DNA of 44,877 nt from Bacteroidales bacterium (GTDB lineage: Bacteria; Bacteroidota; Bacteroidia; Bacteroidales; JACABE01), in assembly GCA_023251515.1 (NCBI GenBank), contig JAHEYQ010000042.1:1-44877 (forward strand). The letters are read 5' to 3'. Each line of letters starts with the position of its first letter. The first letter of the stretch is position 1. Positions 32,864-42,760 of this stretch are shown here, piece by piece. Made by a program: the position numbers and the translations under genes. The notes under the pieces are model-generated. The model made no database searches. It was not told the DNA's origin and saw only the letters and a list, made by a program, of their open reading frames with translations.

Positions 32864-32900
32864 GAAAGCTGTTTTTGCATTGAGGATGTCTGTTTTATTT
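32613..32900. repeat. 21-bp tandem repeat in alternating A/B units
   Basis: On the plus strand the units are CCAAGATTTCATATTTTGTAT (A) and CCAAGAAAGCTGTTTTGCTCC-like (B), alternating without spacers for about 13 units. Variation is concentrated at the 3' end of each unit. Confidence 0.85.
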
Positions 32901-32934
32901 GCAGAGAATTCAGAAGTAATAGTTTAAATACAAA

Positions 32935-32960
32935 AAAAGCTGCCCTAACGGACAGCTTTT
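32935..32960 (-). terminator. Terminator of the TPR gene
   Basis: AAAAGCTG and CAGCTTTT with inner CC/GG pairs form the stem. On the minus strand an extended T-run follows. It lies about 30 nt after the stop. Confidence 0.8.
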
Positions 32961-32989
32961 ACATTATTAATCAATTAAAATTTAATACC

Positions 32990-33664
32990 TTAGAAAGAAT
33001 GATCATCGCTTATATAATCATACATTTCCTGAGCATTATTATTGTATGGATCTAACTCCAATACCTTTCTGAATTCTTCTTTTGCCAGATCGTATTTAAA
33101 AGTACGCATATATGTTCTGCCTAAATGATAGTGAGCAGATACATGACGATTGTTTTCTTTTACCAATCTTTCGAAGAAAGGCAATGCTTCTTCGTATCTG
33201 CCCGAAGCTTTCAGTGCAATTCCCACATAATAGTTTGCCATGGTAGCATCCGGACAAAGTTCCAGTAATTTGCGGTAAGCATCAATACTCTTTTCTTCAT
33301 CACCCAAATGATAATAACTTAAACCCAACCAGATATAAGTCATTGGCATACGTTTGCCCGACTCTACTATTTTGTTGAAAACTTCAACAGCTTTGGTAAA
33401 ATGAGTAGCTCTGTACAAAGCCACCCCCATACGATAGTTCACAAACATACTATCTGGTTTAATCTGCAATACTTTTTTGTAAGCGCAGATACATTTGGTC
33501 ATTTCCCCCTGAATGTAGTACAAACTGGCAAGCTCCATCAGCAAATGAGTGCTTTCAGGATATTCTTCCAATTGTTTTTCAAAAATTGCAACAGCATCAT
33601 CAATATCTCCGTTCAAAACGTGGCTGTATGCTTCTTCTAATCTATTGTCACCAAACTCTTTCAT
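32990..33664 (-). CDS. Tetratricopeptide repeat protein
   Basis: A 224-aa protein composed of about six consecutive TPR helical hairpins with 34-residue spacing, each with the pattern L/A-x-x-Y/L-x-x-x-G...A-x-x-x-F/Y-x-K-x-L...P. Examples are 'LASLYYIQGEMTKCICAYKKVL', 'GLSYYHLGDEEKSIDAYRKLLE' and 'HLGRTYMRTFKYDLAKEEFRKVL'. TPR arrays are protein-protein scaffolds; no other domain or signal peptide is present, so it is probably cytoplasmic. It lies 51 bp downstream of gltA on the same strand, so it may be read from the TCA operon, but a specific partner cannot be named. Confidence 0.9.
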   Translation of the reverse strand: MKEFGDNRLEEAYSHVLNGDIDDAVAIFEKQLEEYPESTHLLMELASLYYIQGEMTKCICAYKKVLQIKPDSMFVNYRMGVALYRATHFTKAVEVFNKIVESGKRMPMTYIWLGLSYYHLGDEEKSIDAYRKLLELCPDATMANYYVGIALKASGRYEEALPFFERLVKENNRHVSAHYHLGRTYMRTFKYDLAKEEFRKVLELDPYNNNAQEMYDYISDDHSF

Positions 33665-33715
33665 ATTGTAAATATTTTTTAATTTTCAAAATGTAAAAAT
33701 AGTAAATTATTATTA

Positions 33716-35074
33716 TTAACGATTATTAATTGGAATATATTCTTGCTTTGGATAAACATTTTTGTATGCCGGGCGAATAATACGTTTGGCAGAAAATGTT
33801 AATTCCTCAATGCGGTGAGTACACCAGCCTGCTACTCTTGCCATTGCAAACAATGGTGTAAACAATTCTTTAGGAATAGCAATGCATGAATAAACAAAAC
33901 CTGAGTAAAAATCAACATTGATACAAACCTGTTTGTCAGGTCCGTTGCCTTTAAACTCGGCAATGGTATCCGGAGCCAGTTTTTCAACAAGTTCGTAAAG
34001 TTCAAATTCATCAATTTTGTCTTTCTCAATAGCCAGATCGCGGGCTCTTTCTCTTAAAAGAATAGCTCTCGGATCGGAAATGGTATAAACCGCATGTCCG
34101 ATACCATAAATCTTTCCACTAAAATCATTAGCTTTCTTATTAAGCGTTTTTACCAAGTAATCTTTCACTTCAGCCGCATCTTTCCAGTTAGAAACATTAC
34201 GTTTCAAATCTTCCATCATTTCCAGTACTTTCAGATTGGCTCCACCATGCAAAGGTCCTTTTAATGAGCCTATAGCAGCAGTAACAGAAGAATAAATATC
34301 AGTTTCGCTCGAACTGGTTACACGCATTGTAAAAGTAGAATTATTACCTCCACCATGTTCGGCATGCAACACCAAAGCCAGATCCAACAAATCAGCTTCA
34401 AGTTTGGTATAACGCGAATTGCCACCCTTTACCAAATAAAGGAAATTTTCGGCAGTACTTAATACCGGACTCGGATATCTGATAGATAAAGTTTTTCCCT
34501 GATAAGCATGGCTCATTGCCTGATAGGAATAAGCAATTATGGTAGGGAATTTGGCAATAATATTTAATGTTTGCTCAATCATATTTTGCAGAGAAATATC
34601 ATCGGCACGCGGATCGAGAGTATAAAGACCGAGTATCGAACGTGATAACATGTTTAATACATCGCGTCCTTTCATCGTTAATATCATGTTTTTAATAAAA
34701 GAATCAGGTAGTTTGCGTAATTGAGCCATGTGCTCGGTAAACGTTGTCAATTCTTCTTTAGATGGTTGTTTGCCTGTTAAAAGCAAATAAATTGTTTCAT
34801 CAAAACCATGGCGTTGGTCCACTTTAAAACCATTAGCCAGATCTTCGATATCAATTCCTCTGTAAAGCAATCTGCCCGGAACAGGCTTCATAACACCATC
34901 CGCATTATCGTAGCCTATTACAGCTCCAATATTAGTTAATCCGGCTAAAATACCCGATTTATCCTTATTTCTCAAACCTCTTTTTACATCAAATTTTTCG
35001 TAAAAAGAATTATCAATAACACAAGCTTCTTTTACAGAATTTTCGAGTTTTTGAATGAATTTTTTGGTCTCCAT
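33716..35074 (-). CDS. gltA: Citrate synthase
   Basis: This enzyme condenses acetyl-CoA and oxaloacetate to citrate. The 452-aa protein shows the family motifs: LLYRGIDIEDLA (about 69-80), 'EHGGGNNSTFTMR', the substrate-binding His in GPLHGGAN, the catalytic His in GIGHAVY followed by DPRA, and the catalytic Asp in 'NVDFYSGFVY'. The unusual N-terminal ~45 residues and the length are typical of the Bacteroidota citrate synthase branch. It is the last enzyme gene of the acn-mdh-icd-gltA operon (25 bp after icd), which makes 2-oxoglutarate and NADPH for glutamate synthesis and respiration. Confidence 0.95.
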   Translation of the reverse strand: METKKFIQKLENSVKEACVIDNSFYEKFDVKRGLRNKDKSGILAGLTNIGAVIGYDNADGVMKPVPGRLLYRGIDIEDLANGFKVDQRHGFDETIYLLLTGKQPSKEELTTFTEHMAQLRKLPDSFIKNMILTMKGRDVLNMLSRSILGLYTLDPRADDISLQNMIEQTLNIIAKFPTIIAYSYQAMSHAYQGKTLSIRYPSPVLSTAENFLYLVKGGNSRYTKLEADLLDLALVLHAEHGGGNNSTFTMRVTSSSETDIYSSVTAAIGSLKGPLHGGANLKVLEMMEDLKRNVSNWKDAAEVKDYLVKTLNKKANDFSGKIYGIGHAVYTISDPRAILLRERARDLAIEKDKIDEFELYELVEKLAPDTIAEFKGNGPDKQVCINVDFYSGFVYSCIAIPKELFTPLFAMARVAGWCTHRIEELTFSAKRIIRPAYKNVYPKQEYIPINNR

Positions 35075-35099
35075 TATAAAAATTTGTTTAGTTATTTAA

Positions 35100-36365
35100 T
35101 TACATATTAGAAATGATGGCATCAGCAAATTCTGATGTCTTCAATAGTGTTGCACCTTCCATTAGTCTATGGAAGTCATAGGTAACTTTCTTTTGCTGAA
35201 TGGTTTTATCAATAGCATCATATATCAGATTCGAAACATCAAACCATTCCATATATTCAAACATAAGAGCACCTGATAAAATTACAGAACCCGGATTTAC
35301 TTTATCCAATCCTGCATATTTGGGTGCAGTTCCGTGCGTAGCTTCAAAAATTGCATGACCGGTTTCATAATTGATATTAGCACCCGGAGCAATCCCGATT
35401 CCACCAACAATAGCAGCCAAAGCATCAGAAATATAATCGCCGTTCAGATTTAAAGTAGCAATTACCGAATATTCAGCCGGACGAGTTAAAATTTGTTGAA
35501 GAAAAGCATCAGCAATCACATCTTTTACAATTACTTTGCCTGCTTTTTCGGCTTCTGCCTGAGCTGCATTTGCAGCATCTTCACCTTTTTCTTTTTTAAT
35601 GATATCGTATTGTTTCCATGTGAATACTTCATTGCCAAATTCGCGTTCAGCCAGTTCGTATCCCCATTTCATAAAAGCACCTTCGGTAAACTTCATGATA
35701 TTACCTTTGTGTACCAGGGTTACAGATGGTAATTTCCTTTCAATAGCAAGTTTAATTGCCTGACGGATTAGTCTTTCTGAACCTTCCTGAGAAACAGGTT
35801 TCACACCGATAGATGCCGTTTTAGGGAACCTGATTGACTTTACACCCATTTCTTCAATAAGAAATTTTTTAACTTTTTCGGTTTCAGGTTTGCCATACAT
35901 AAATTCAATACCTGCATATATATCTTCGGTGTTTTCCCTGAAAATAATCATGTTAACCAGTTCCGGACGTTTAACCGGGCTTGGAACTCCGGTGAAGTAA
36001 CGAACTGGGCGATAGCAGGTGTATAGATCAAGTTCCTGACGTAAAGCCACATTCAATGAACGCATTCCGCCTCCAACAGGAGTTGTTAAAGGTCCTTTTA
36101 TGCCTACAAGATATTCTCTGAAATCTGCAAGTGTTTCTTCGGGAAGCCAATTGCCGGTAAGGTTAAAGGCTTTTTCACCAGCCAGTACTTCTTTCCATGC
36201 AATTTTCTTTTTGCCCTTATAGGCTTTTTCAACTGCGGCATCAAAAACTCTTACCGATGCGTTCCATATATCAACTCCGGTTCCATCTCCTTCTATAAAA
36301 GGAATAATCGGATTATCAGGAACATTTAATTTACCTTGTTTTATTGTAATTTTTTCAGCTGTCAT
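35100..36365 (-). CDS. icd: NADP-dependent isocitrate dehydrogenase
   Basis: A 421-aa enzyme of the E. coli Icd type that oxidatively decarboxylates isocitrate to 2-oxoglutarate. Seen are '[13 protein letters not shown]' at 22-34, the substrate site [15 protein letters not shown] at 96-110 (S103 is equivalent to the regulatory Ser113 of E. coli, R109 to a substrate Arg), '[12 protein letters not shown]', and the cofactor motif HGTAPKYAG, whose Lys-Tyr pair indicates NADP rather than NAD. It is the third gene of the citrate operon, 12 bp from the malate dehydrogenase gene and 25 bp before gltA. No icd kinase gene is visible in the window. Confidence 0.96.
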   Translation of the reverse strand: MTAEKITIKQGKLNVPDNPIIPFIEGDGTGVDIWNASVRVFDAAVEKAYKGKKKIAWKEVLAGEKAFNLTGNWLPEETLADFREYLVGIKGPLTTPVGGGMRSLNVALRQELDLYTCYRPVRYFTGVPSPVKRPELVNMIIFRENTEDIYAGIEFMYGKPETEKVKKFLIEEMGVKSIRFPKTASIGVKPVSQEGSERLIRQAIKLAIERKLPSVTLVHKGNIMKFTEGAFMKWGYELAEREFGNEVFTWKQYDIIKKEKGEDAANAAQAEAEKAGKVIVKDVIADAFLQQILTRPAEYSVIATLNLNGDYISDALAAIVGGIGIAPGANINYETGHAIFEATHGTAPKYAGLDKVNPGSVILSGALMFEYMEWFDVSNLIYDAIDKTIQQKKVTYDFHRLMEGATLLKTSEFADAIISNM

Positions 36366-36377
36366 TTTTATTTTTAA

Positions 36378-37472
36378 TTATTTGTTTATAGCTTTTTCTA
36401 ATGGAAATTCAACGCCAACTTTTTCGGCTTCTTTCATCAAATCGTCAACAATTGGCTGAATTAAAGGAACTCCATTAACTTCATTGTATTTTTGATATTC
36501 AAATTCTTTAGTACCTGCAACAAGTATTTCATCCCTATCTACTGCCAATGGAGATGATTTTAACAATCTAATCATATCATCCAGTTGCATTTTAAAATCA
36601 ATTAATGGTCTGAAAGCTTCAATGTTAATTGCCATAAAAAAGTGTGAAACTCCTGTTGGTTCAGGTTTTGATGGTGATCCAACTTGAGTTAGATAATTAC
36701 CACCTGATAAGATGGAACACATGATTTCGACAAAAATTGCCAGTCCAAAACCCTTGTAACCCGCAGTTATATCCATACCACCTAATGGAAGTAATGCTCC
36801 ATGACCACCTGGTTTTATTTTTGAAGGATTATCTGTTACCAATCCATCTTCATCAATACCCCATCCCAATGGAATTTTTTCCTGTTTCTTTTCATAAAGC
36901 TGAATTTTTCCATAAGCTACAGCACTGGTTGCCATATCCAAAACATATGGATACTCAGTGTTTGAAGGAGCTGCAACACTAATTGGATTTGTGCCCATAA
37001 CGGCTGTTCGGCCATAAGTAGGGGCAACCAATGGTTGAGAATTGGTCATACAAATTCCTATCATGCCATGTTCCAAAGCCATCATTGAATAATAACCTGC
37101 AATACCAAAGTGATTGCTATTGTTAACTGTTATAGCTGCCAAACCTGATTTTTTTGCTTTTTCAATCGCCATTTGCATAGCTTTGTACGAAACTACCTGT
37201 CCGCAACCATTACCACCGTCTATCAATGCTGTGGTTGGTGTTTCTGTAATTATTTTGAATGGAGTAGTAGGATCAATATAATTTTTGCTGATTCTGTTCC
37301 CGTAATAGGAACCCAAACGCAACAAACCATGTGATTCTACACCACGTACATCAGCAGAAATTAAAACATCGCCTACAATTTTAGCATCTTCAGCCGGAAC
37401 TCCGAGTTTCGACATATATCTTACCACGAAGTCCATCAGGTCTTCTTTATTAAATCTGTGTTCTTTTTCCAT
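36378..37472 (-). CDS. Malate/L-lactate dehydrogenase of the LDH2/MDG2 family
   Basis: A 364-aa NAD(P)-dependent 2-hydroxyacid dehydrogenase, unrelated in fold to the classical Rossmann Mdh. Motifs: DVRGVESHGLLRL at 41-53 with H48, 'IDGGNGCGQV' at 84-93, NNSNHFGIAGYY at 117-128 with H121, 'TNPISVAAP', and 'DITAGYKGFGLAIFVEI' towards the C-terminus. Substrate choice in this family (malate, lactate, ureidoglycolate, sulfolactate) is hard to read from sequence. The position between aconitase (16 bp) and icd (12 bp) argues that it supplies oxaloacetate from malate in the TCA cycle. Confidence 0.9.
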   Translation of the reverse strand: MEKEHRFNKEDLMDFVVRYMSKLGVPAEDAKIVGDVLISADVRGVESHGLLRLGSYYGNRISKNYIDPTTPFKIITETPTTALIDGGNGCGQVVSYKAMQMAIEKAKKSGLAAITVNNSNHFGIAGYYSMMALEHGMIGICMTNSQPLVAPTYGRTAVMGTNPISVAAPSNTEYPYVLDMATSAVAYGKIQLYEKKQEKIPLGWGIDEDGLVTDNPSKIKPGGHGALLPLGGMDITAGYKGFGLAIFVEIMCSILSGGNYLTQVGSPSKPEPTGVSHFFMAINIEAFRPLIDFKMQLDDMIRLLKSSPLAVDRDEILVAGTKEFEYQKYNEVNGVPLIQPIVDDLMKEAEKVGVEFPLEKAINK

Positions 37473-37488
37473 AGTTTTTATTGTTTAG

Positions 37489-39756
37489 CTATTTTTTATT
37501 TGATTTACTAATTAAATTTAATGCACTTCCGGCTTTAAACCATTCTATCTGAGCTGCATTATAGGTATGATTTGCAGTTATTTTTTCTGTAGTTCCATCA
37601 ATATGTCTGATTACAACTTCTATTTGTTTGCCTTCTGCAAAATCAGCCAGACCAATTACACTTAGTTTATCGTTTTCCTGAATTTTATTGTAATCATCTT
37701 TATTTACAAATGTCAGCGCCAATATCCCTTGTTTTTTCAGATTGGTTTCGTGAATACGGGCAAAAGATTTAACCAGAACTGTTTTTACATTCAAAAATCT
37801 GGGTTCCATGGCAGCATGCTCACGTGATGAACCTTCGCCAAAATTTTCTTCACCAACCACAATTGAACCAAAACCTTCATTTTTATAATATCTGGCAACT
37901 TCAGGAACTGTATCAAAACTCTTATTCAGCTGATTATAAATATAATTGGTTTTGTCGTTAAAAGCATTTACAGCACCAATCATATAATTGTTCGAAATGT
38001 TTTCGAGATGACCTCTGAATCTGAGCCAGCTACCTGCCATTGAAATATGATCGGTTGTGCATTTGCCCTTGGCTTTTATTAATAATGGCAAATCAACATA
38101 ATCGTTACCGTCCCATGCTGCAAAAGGTGTTAAATTTTGAAGTCTTTCTGATTTTGAGTCAATGATAACATTGATGTTTTTTGCATTTTTGTCAGATTTC
38201 TGATATCCTGTTTCAATATTACCAAAGCCTTTTGGAGGCAAATCAAAACCTTTAGGCTCATTTAGCAACACATCTTCACCATCAGCATTTTTTAATTTAT
38301 CTGTCAGCGGATTAAACGTTAAATTACCGGCAATAGCCATTGCGGTAACAATTTCGGGTGAAGCAACAAAGGCATAAGTGTTTGGGTTTCCGTCAGCTCT
38401 TTTAGCAAAATTTCGGTTGAAAGAGTGAATAATTGTGTTTACTTCAGCTTTTTCAGCACCCTCGCGGCTCCATTGACCAATGCATGAACCACAGGCATTT
38501 GCAAATATTTTGCCACCAATACTTGTGAAAATATCCAGATAGCCATCACGTTCTGCAATTGCTCTTATTTGTTCAGAACCCGGTGTAATTGTAAATTCTG
38601 ATGTTACACTAAGTTTTTTATCAACTGCATCTTTTACAACAGATGCTGCTCTCGAAATATCTTCATATGAAGAATTTGTGCAGGAGCCTATTAAGCCCAC
38701 TTCTATTTTTAAGGGCCAGCCATTTTTAACTGCTTCTTCTTTCATTTTTGAAATTGGAGTTGCCAGATCAGGCGTAAACGGACCATTAATATAAGGTTCT
38801 AATTCTGATAAATTTATTTCAATAATCTGATCATAATATTTTTCTGGTTGCAAATAAACTTCAGTATCCGATTTTAAATTTTCTTTATTTTGATTTGCTA
38901 ATAAAGCAACTTCTTCTCTGCCTGTAGCTTTCAGGTATTTTTCCATAGCTTCGTCGTATGCAAAAACAGAGCAGGTTGCTCCGATTTCGGCACCCATATT
39001 GCAAATGGTAGCTTTTCCGGTACATGAAAGAGATTCAGCACCTTCGCCAAAATATTCAACAATGCAGCCCGTACCACCTTTCACAGTCAGAATGCCTGCT
39101 ATTTTCAGAATAATATCTTTTGCAGAAGCCCAGCCATTTAGTTTTCCGCTAAGTTTAACACCAATAAGTTTTGGGAATTTGAGTTCCCAAGCCATTCCCG
39201 ACATCACATCAACTGCATCAGCTCCCCCAACTCCAATGGCTATCATTCCTAATCCGCCCGCATTTGGTGTATGAGAATCAGTTCCTATCATCATTCCACC
39301 AGGAAATGCATAATTTTCAAGTACAATCTGATGAATAATACCAGCTCCCGGTTTCCAGAATCCGATATCATATTTATTACATACAGAACTCAAAAAATCA
39401 TAAACTTCTTTATTTGTTACATTTGCAGTAGCTAAATCTTCAGCAGAACCGGTTTTAGCCATTATAAGATGATCGCAATGTACTGAAGAAGGGACTGCTG
39501 TAGTTTCTTTACCAGCCATCATAAATTGAAGCAATGCCATTTGTGCTGTTGCATCCTGCATAGCCACTCTGTCGGGTGCAAAATCTACATAATCTTTTCC
39601 TCTGACAAATTCCTTACTTAAATTATTGTCATACAAATGACTATAAAGTAATTTTTCGCTTAAAGTTAGCGGATGATTAAGGGTTTGTTTGGTTTTGTTT
39701 ATTTTATTTGATAAATCCTTGTAAAAGGTTTTGATCATGTCAATGTCAAAAAGCAT
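37489..39756 (-). CDS. acn: Aconitate hydratase
   Basis: A 755-aa [4Fe-4S] enzyme interconverting citrate and isocitrate. It is of the mitochondrial-aconitase type rather than AcnA/AcnB, judged by length and by the cluster ligands C359 (GSCTNSS), C422 and C425 (CGSCIGQW), which sit within one residue of the mitochondrial numbering. Also seen are '[11 protein letters not shown]' at about 160, '[21 protein letters not shown]' (swivel domain) and '[16 protein letters not shown]'. It is the first gene of the operon, with 16 bp to the malate dehydrogenase gene. A 7-bp-arm palindrome lies about 30 bp before the ATG and may be an operator. Confidence 0.96.
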   Translation of the reverse strand: MLFDIDMIKTFYKDLSNKINKTKQTLNHPLTLSEKLLYSHLYDNNLSKEFVRGKDYVDFAPDRVAMQDATAQMALLQFMMAGKETTAVPSSVHCDHLIMAKTGSAEDLATANVTNKEVYDFLSSVCNKYDIGFWKPGAGIIHQIVLENYAFPGGMMIGTDSHTPNAGGLGMIAIGVGGADAVDVMSGMAWELKFPKLIGVKLSGKLNGWASAKDIILKIAGILTVKGGTGCIVEYFGEGAESLSCTGKATICNMGAEIGATCSVFAYDEAMEKYLKATGREEVALLANQNKENLKSDTEVYLQPEKYYDQIIEINLSELEPYINGPFTPDLATPISKMKEEAVKNGWPLKIEVGLIGSCTNSSYEDISRAASVVKDAVDKKLSVTSEFTITPGSEQIRAIAERDGYLDIFTSIGGKIFANACGSCIGQWSREGAEKAEVNTIIHSFNRNFAKRADGNPNTYAFVASPEIVTAMAIAGNLTFNPLTDKLKNADGEDVLLNEPKGFDLPPKGFGNIETGYQKSDKNAKNINVIIDSKSERLQNLTPFAAWDGNDYVDLPLLIKAKGKCTTDHISMAGSWLRFRGHLENISNNYMIGAVNAFNDKTNYIYNQLNKSFDTVPEVARYYKNEGFGSIVVGEENFGEGSSREHAAMEPRFLNVKTVLVKSFARIHETNLKKQGILALTFVNKDDYNKIQENDKLSVIGLADFAEGKQIEVVIRHIDGTTEKITANHTYNAAQIEWFKAGSALNLISKSNKK

Positions 39757-39781
39757 AATAAATAAATTTAAATTGAAATTT

Positions 39782-39798
39782 AAGGTAATATTTACCTT
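39782..39798. promoter_or_regulatory. Palindrome upstream of the citrate operon
   Basis: AAGGTAA-TAT-TTACCTT, perfect 7-bp arms, about 26-42 bp before the acn ATG. A candidate operator; no convincing TAnnTTTG box was found beside it. Confidence 0.4.
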
Positions 39799-40152
39799 TT
39801 TTTATTATTTTTATAACAAATAAAACCTTTGATTTGTTTTGATAATTTATAAAAACAGATTGAAATTCTGTTGAAAATAAGATATATTATGTTTGGATTG
39901 ATATTTATCACTTAATCCGTTTATTATTTGCTTTTGTTTTCCATTTTCGGAATAGCTAATGAAGATCCCATTTTATTTTAAATTATGCTATTGATAAAAC
40001 GACTAAAGTCGTAATTTTGTAGAATCAATTTTAATATTAATAAGCGTTAGCGTCCGAATTAAAAAAAAATAGATTCTTCGCTATGCTCAGAATTTTAATA
40101 AAATTTCTGTTTTAGAAGTTTATCGGACAATAGTGATTAATAAATTTACAAA
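39799..40152. other. Intergenic between divergent acn and VOC genes
   Basis: AT-rich. It contains a short hairpin ACGACTaaAGTCGT near 39998-40012 and stretches like AAGCGTTAGCGTCCG and TTCTTCGCTATGCTCAG that look like remnants of dispersed repeats. No gene seen. Confidence 0.5.
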
Positions 40153-40542
40153 ATGTTGAAATTAAATAAAGTACATCACATAGCAATTATCTGTAGTGAT
40201 TATAAGAAATCAAAGAAATTCTATACCGAAATTCTGGGTTTTAAAATAGAAGAAGAGCATTATCGCGATGAAAGGCTATCGTATAAGACCGATTTATCGT
40301 TAAATGGGCAATATATTCTGGAATTGTTTTCTTTCCCCGATCCACCCGAAAGAGTTTCAAGACCTGAAGCTTGTGGCTTACGTCATCTAGCTTTTGAAGT
40401 AGATGATATTGAACAAAGTAAGTTGTTTCTGGAAGAAAACGGAATAATAGTTGAGTCAGTTCGGATTGACGAATGTACAAATAAACGTTTCTGCTTTTTT
40501 GCAGATCCCGATAATTTGCCGATTGAACTTTATGAAAAATAG
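40153..40542 (+). CDS. VOC-family metalloprotein (glyoxalase I-like, YaeR type)
   Basis: A 129-aa single-domain vicinal-oxygen-chelate protein with two beta-alpha-beta-beta-beta modules: 'VHHIAIICSDYKKSKKFYTEILGF' at 7-30 and 'GLRHLAFEVDDIEQSKLFLEENGI' at about 75-98. Likely metal ligands are the His of 'VHHIAI', Glu in 'YILELFSF', His in 'LRHLAF' and Glu in 'LPIELYEK'. The length and the 'PDPPERVSRPEACGLRHLAF' segment match the YaeR/SMU1112c group, whose substrate is not firmly known. It is transcribed alone, convergent with the acyl-CoA dehydrogenase gene. Confidence 0.88.
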   Translation: MLKLNKVHHIAIICSDYKKSKKFYTEILGFKIEEEHYRDERLSYKTDLSLNGQYILELFSFPDPPERVSRPEACGLRHLAFEVDDIEQSKLFLEENGIIVESVRIDECTNKRFCFFADPDNLPIELYEK

Positions 40543-40551
40543 GTTTGAAAG

Positions 40552-42087
40552 CTAAATCAAACTAAACCAATCGCTGCTTTCTTCGTAATCAGTAAGAACT
40601 GTATTTTTGTTTTCAAAATGAAAACTGTTGAGATAATTGGAAATATCCTGTGTAAGTAGTGTTAATGCATTTGAAATCAGGTTATTGTTAAAGCCAATTT
40701 CACCTAATTTAATTACAAAATTCATTGTATAAATTCGGCTGATTAATTGACCGAATTTCACCAATTTACGTTGAGCAATTTTATAATCCAGATCAAAATC
40801 AGTTAAATGTTTAACTTTTTCGGCTGCATTAGGAATATGATGATTCAGATAATTGTGTAAATTCTTTATTTTAAGCGTTTTCATTTGTTTTAAAACCGCA
40901 TCAGCTATTTGATGATAAAGAATATCGTTTGAGCCTTCGAAAATCTGAAACGGGCGACTATCCACAACCGATCTTCCGGCAAAATGATTGAGTTTATATC
41001 CTTTGGCTCCAACTAATTGCAGCAGCGATTGTGCCGATTCCTGCATCAGATCAGAAGTAACGGTTTTGGTAATATTGGCTTCGAGACCATATGGGAAAAG
41101 ATCATTTTCTATGGCAGCAATTTTGCTCGAATTTGCACAGAAAGCAGAGCAGATGGTGTAATTTGCCTGTAAGCGTGACAGCCTGTTCTGAACCTGATCG
41201 TAATCAAAAAGTTTTTTATTACCGATTATTCGGTTATTGGTATGTGCAATTGCTTCATCCATAATTCTTTTTATAAAACCTAAAGCCATTGCCGGAAACT
41301 GAAATCTGCTTCGGTGAAGCAAATCGAGTAGCATTTGTATTCCGGTAGTTTGGGGTATTAGTCTTTGGTTTTTCGGTATATGTACATCGATAATATTTCT
41401 GCCGTATGGGATTTGATAAAGACCTAGATTTTCAAAATATTCTTCAACCAAAATCTTTTGTTTGGGCGCATTTACATCGCAAACAAATATATCAATATCA
41501 CGCATCAGTTGATCCGATTCTGTTTTTTTGCGGGCTGTAAGTAGCCAGAAATCAGCCATACCTGTAAGACCGGCCCAGTGTTTTTTTCCTTTTAAATGAA
41601 AAAATCCATCTTTTTCCGAAAAAGAAGTACTCATACTAAGGGCATCGCTACCAAAATTAGGTTCGGTTATCATTAAACCACCCATAGCACTTTTGTTTAA
41701 AAAATCTGAAAAAACGCTTTGTTTTGCAGATTCCTGTCCATATTTGCTAAATGGTTGAATAAAAAGCCCGTTATTGATTCCCAATGTTAAAGCCAATGCA
41801 AGTGATTCGTAAGCTGCTGCAGAAATAAACGTGATATTTTCTTTAATTTGGGCTCCAAATCCTCCATATTCTCTTGGAATACAAAGCGCCAAGGGATTAC
41901 CTGACATCAGTTCTTTTAAAACATCAGGCGGAATACCACGTGTACTGCAAAATTCATCAATATTAGCTTCTTCGTGAAAAGCACGTTTCATACTTGCTTT
42001 AAATTCACTTAGAATTTGATCGAATGTTTTTTCCTGAATGCTTATTGGGCTTGAAGTAAAAGGCTTAGTATGCTGGTCTTGCGACAT
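40552..42087 (-). CDS. Acyl-CoA dehydrogenase family protein
   Basis: A 511-aa flavoprotein that oxidises acyl-CoA thioesters (or a related substrate) at the alpha-beta bond. Visible are the N-terminal helical domain with 'LCIPREYGGFGAQI' at about 90-103, the middle beta-domain with 'GGLMITEPNFGSDALSMSTSF', then 'FHLKGKKHWAGLTGMADFWLL', and the C-terminal helical domain with 'LLQLVGAKGYK' and 'FQIFEGSNDILYHQIADAVLKQ'. The Glu of FEGSND is at the position often used for the catalytic base or the FAD contact. It is longer than the usual 380-400 aa because of a C-terminal extension. It is a single gene without a pathway context here. Confidence 0.9.
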   Translation of the reverse strand: MSQDQHTKPFTSSPISIQEKTFDQILSEFKASMKRAFHEEANIDEFCSTRGIPPDVLKELMSGNPLALCIPREYGGFGAQIKENITFISAAAYESLALALTLGINNGLFIQPFSKYGQESAKQSVFSDFLNKSAMGGLMITEPNFGSDALSMSTSFSEKDGFFHLKGKKHWAGLTGMADFWLLTARKKTESDQLMRDIDIFVCDVNAPKQKILVEEYFENLGLYQIPYGRNIIDVHIPKNQRLIPQTTGIQMLLDLLHRSRFQFPAMALGFIKRIMDEAIAHTNNRIIGNKKLFDYDQVQNRLSRLQANYTICSAFCANSSKIAAIENDLFPYGLEANITKTVTSDLMQESAQSLLQLVGAKGYKLNHFAGRSVVDSRPFQIFEGSNDILYHQIADAVLKQMKTLKIKNLHNYLNHHIPNAAEKVKHLTDFDLDYKIAQRKLVKFGQLISRIYTMNFVIKLGEIGFNNNLISNALTLLTQDISNYLNSFHFENKNTVLTDYEESSDWFSLI

Positions 42088-42229
42088 TTGGTGATATTTA
42101 AAAAGTTATTGCAGCAGATGCTATTTTATTTATTAGCATATTTAACAAGCCGTTTTTGATTTTGTTTATTCGCATGCAAATTATTGACTTGGTTTATAAT
42201 TAGCTTAAATCCTCAAATAAAAAGATTAT

Positions 42230-42293
42230 TGCCCACTAATACTTCGATTTCGCTCAGCAATCATACTTCGACAGGCTAATTACAAGTTACCCG
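42230..42293 (-). repeat. Dispersed repeat, copy B
   Basis: Read on the minus strand it carries GGGTAACTTGTA, then about 23 extra bases including a second GTCGAAGTAT, then CTGAGCGAAATCGAAG and TATTAGTGGGC. These are the same blocks as 23203-23241 in the opposite orientation. Confidence 0.7.
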
Positions 42294-42506
42294 AATTTTT
42301 ATAAAATAACTTAATGACAACAAAAATCCATAACTTTCATCTGTTTATTTTATTTTTTCATTTAATTGTCGGATAGCCTGTCACGATTTTTCAGGAGAAT
42401 TTGCCATTTAAACTTCCACCTGTGTGTGAATATTTTATTATGCCTCATTTTATATTATAACGTACTTAAAATAATTGAAATTAATAAATGATACCTGTTT
42501 TTTTAT

Positions 42507-42514
42507 TATTTTTG
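42507..42514 (+). promoter_or_regulatory. -7 box of the YoeB-type toxin-antitoxin operon
   Basis: TATTTTTG (a TAnnTTTG match), 24 nt before the antitoxin ATG. Confidence 0.5.
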
Positions 42515-42538
42515 CAGTAATATTTTAATTTACAAATT

Positions 42539-42760
42539 ATGAGTACTGAAAATATATTTATAGCACATCCTGCTAATAATGAGCAATTGAATGCTTTAAA
42601 GGCAATACTGAAAGCTCTTAAAATAAAGTTTGAAGTTAAAAAGGCTGAAGAACCTTATAATACTGTCTTTGAAGAAAAAATTATAAAAAGTCGTAAGGAT
42701 TATAATGCAGGAAAAGGGAAAACTGTAACTCTTGACCAATTAAATGACTTATGGAAATAA
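42539..42760 (+). CDS. Antitoxin of a Txe/YoeB-type pair (DUF2683-like)
   Basis: A 73-aa protein. The N-terminal part ('ENIFIAHPANNEQLNALKAILKALKIKFEVKK') has the short beta-alpha pattern seen in DUF2683-type proteins. The C-terminal part ('EEKIIKSRKDYNAGKGKTVTLDQLNDLWK') is the typical antitoxin tail that wraps the toxin. It overlaps the toxin start by 10 nt, so translation is coupled with the antitoxin made first, as in type II systems. DNA binding for autorepression is expected from the family arrangement but not visible as a clear motif. Confidence 0.85.
   Translation: MSTENIFIAHPANNEQLNALKAILKALKIKFEVKKAEEPYNTVFEEKIIKSRKDYNAGKGKTVTLDQLNDLWK

Larger units (their letters stand above)
42088..42538. 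other. Intergenic with dispersed repeat
   Basis: Contains dispersed repeat copy B (42230-42293) and, at its right end, the promoter of the toxin-antitoxin unit. No gene is supported. Confidence 0.6.

Noticed and set aside
32613..32900. 21-bp repeats considered as a CRISPR or iteron-type replication origin
   Set aside because: There are no spacers and no replication initiator or DnaA-box cluster nearby; the unit length and frame fit a repeat peptide or neutral tandem repeat better.
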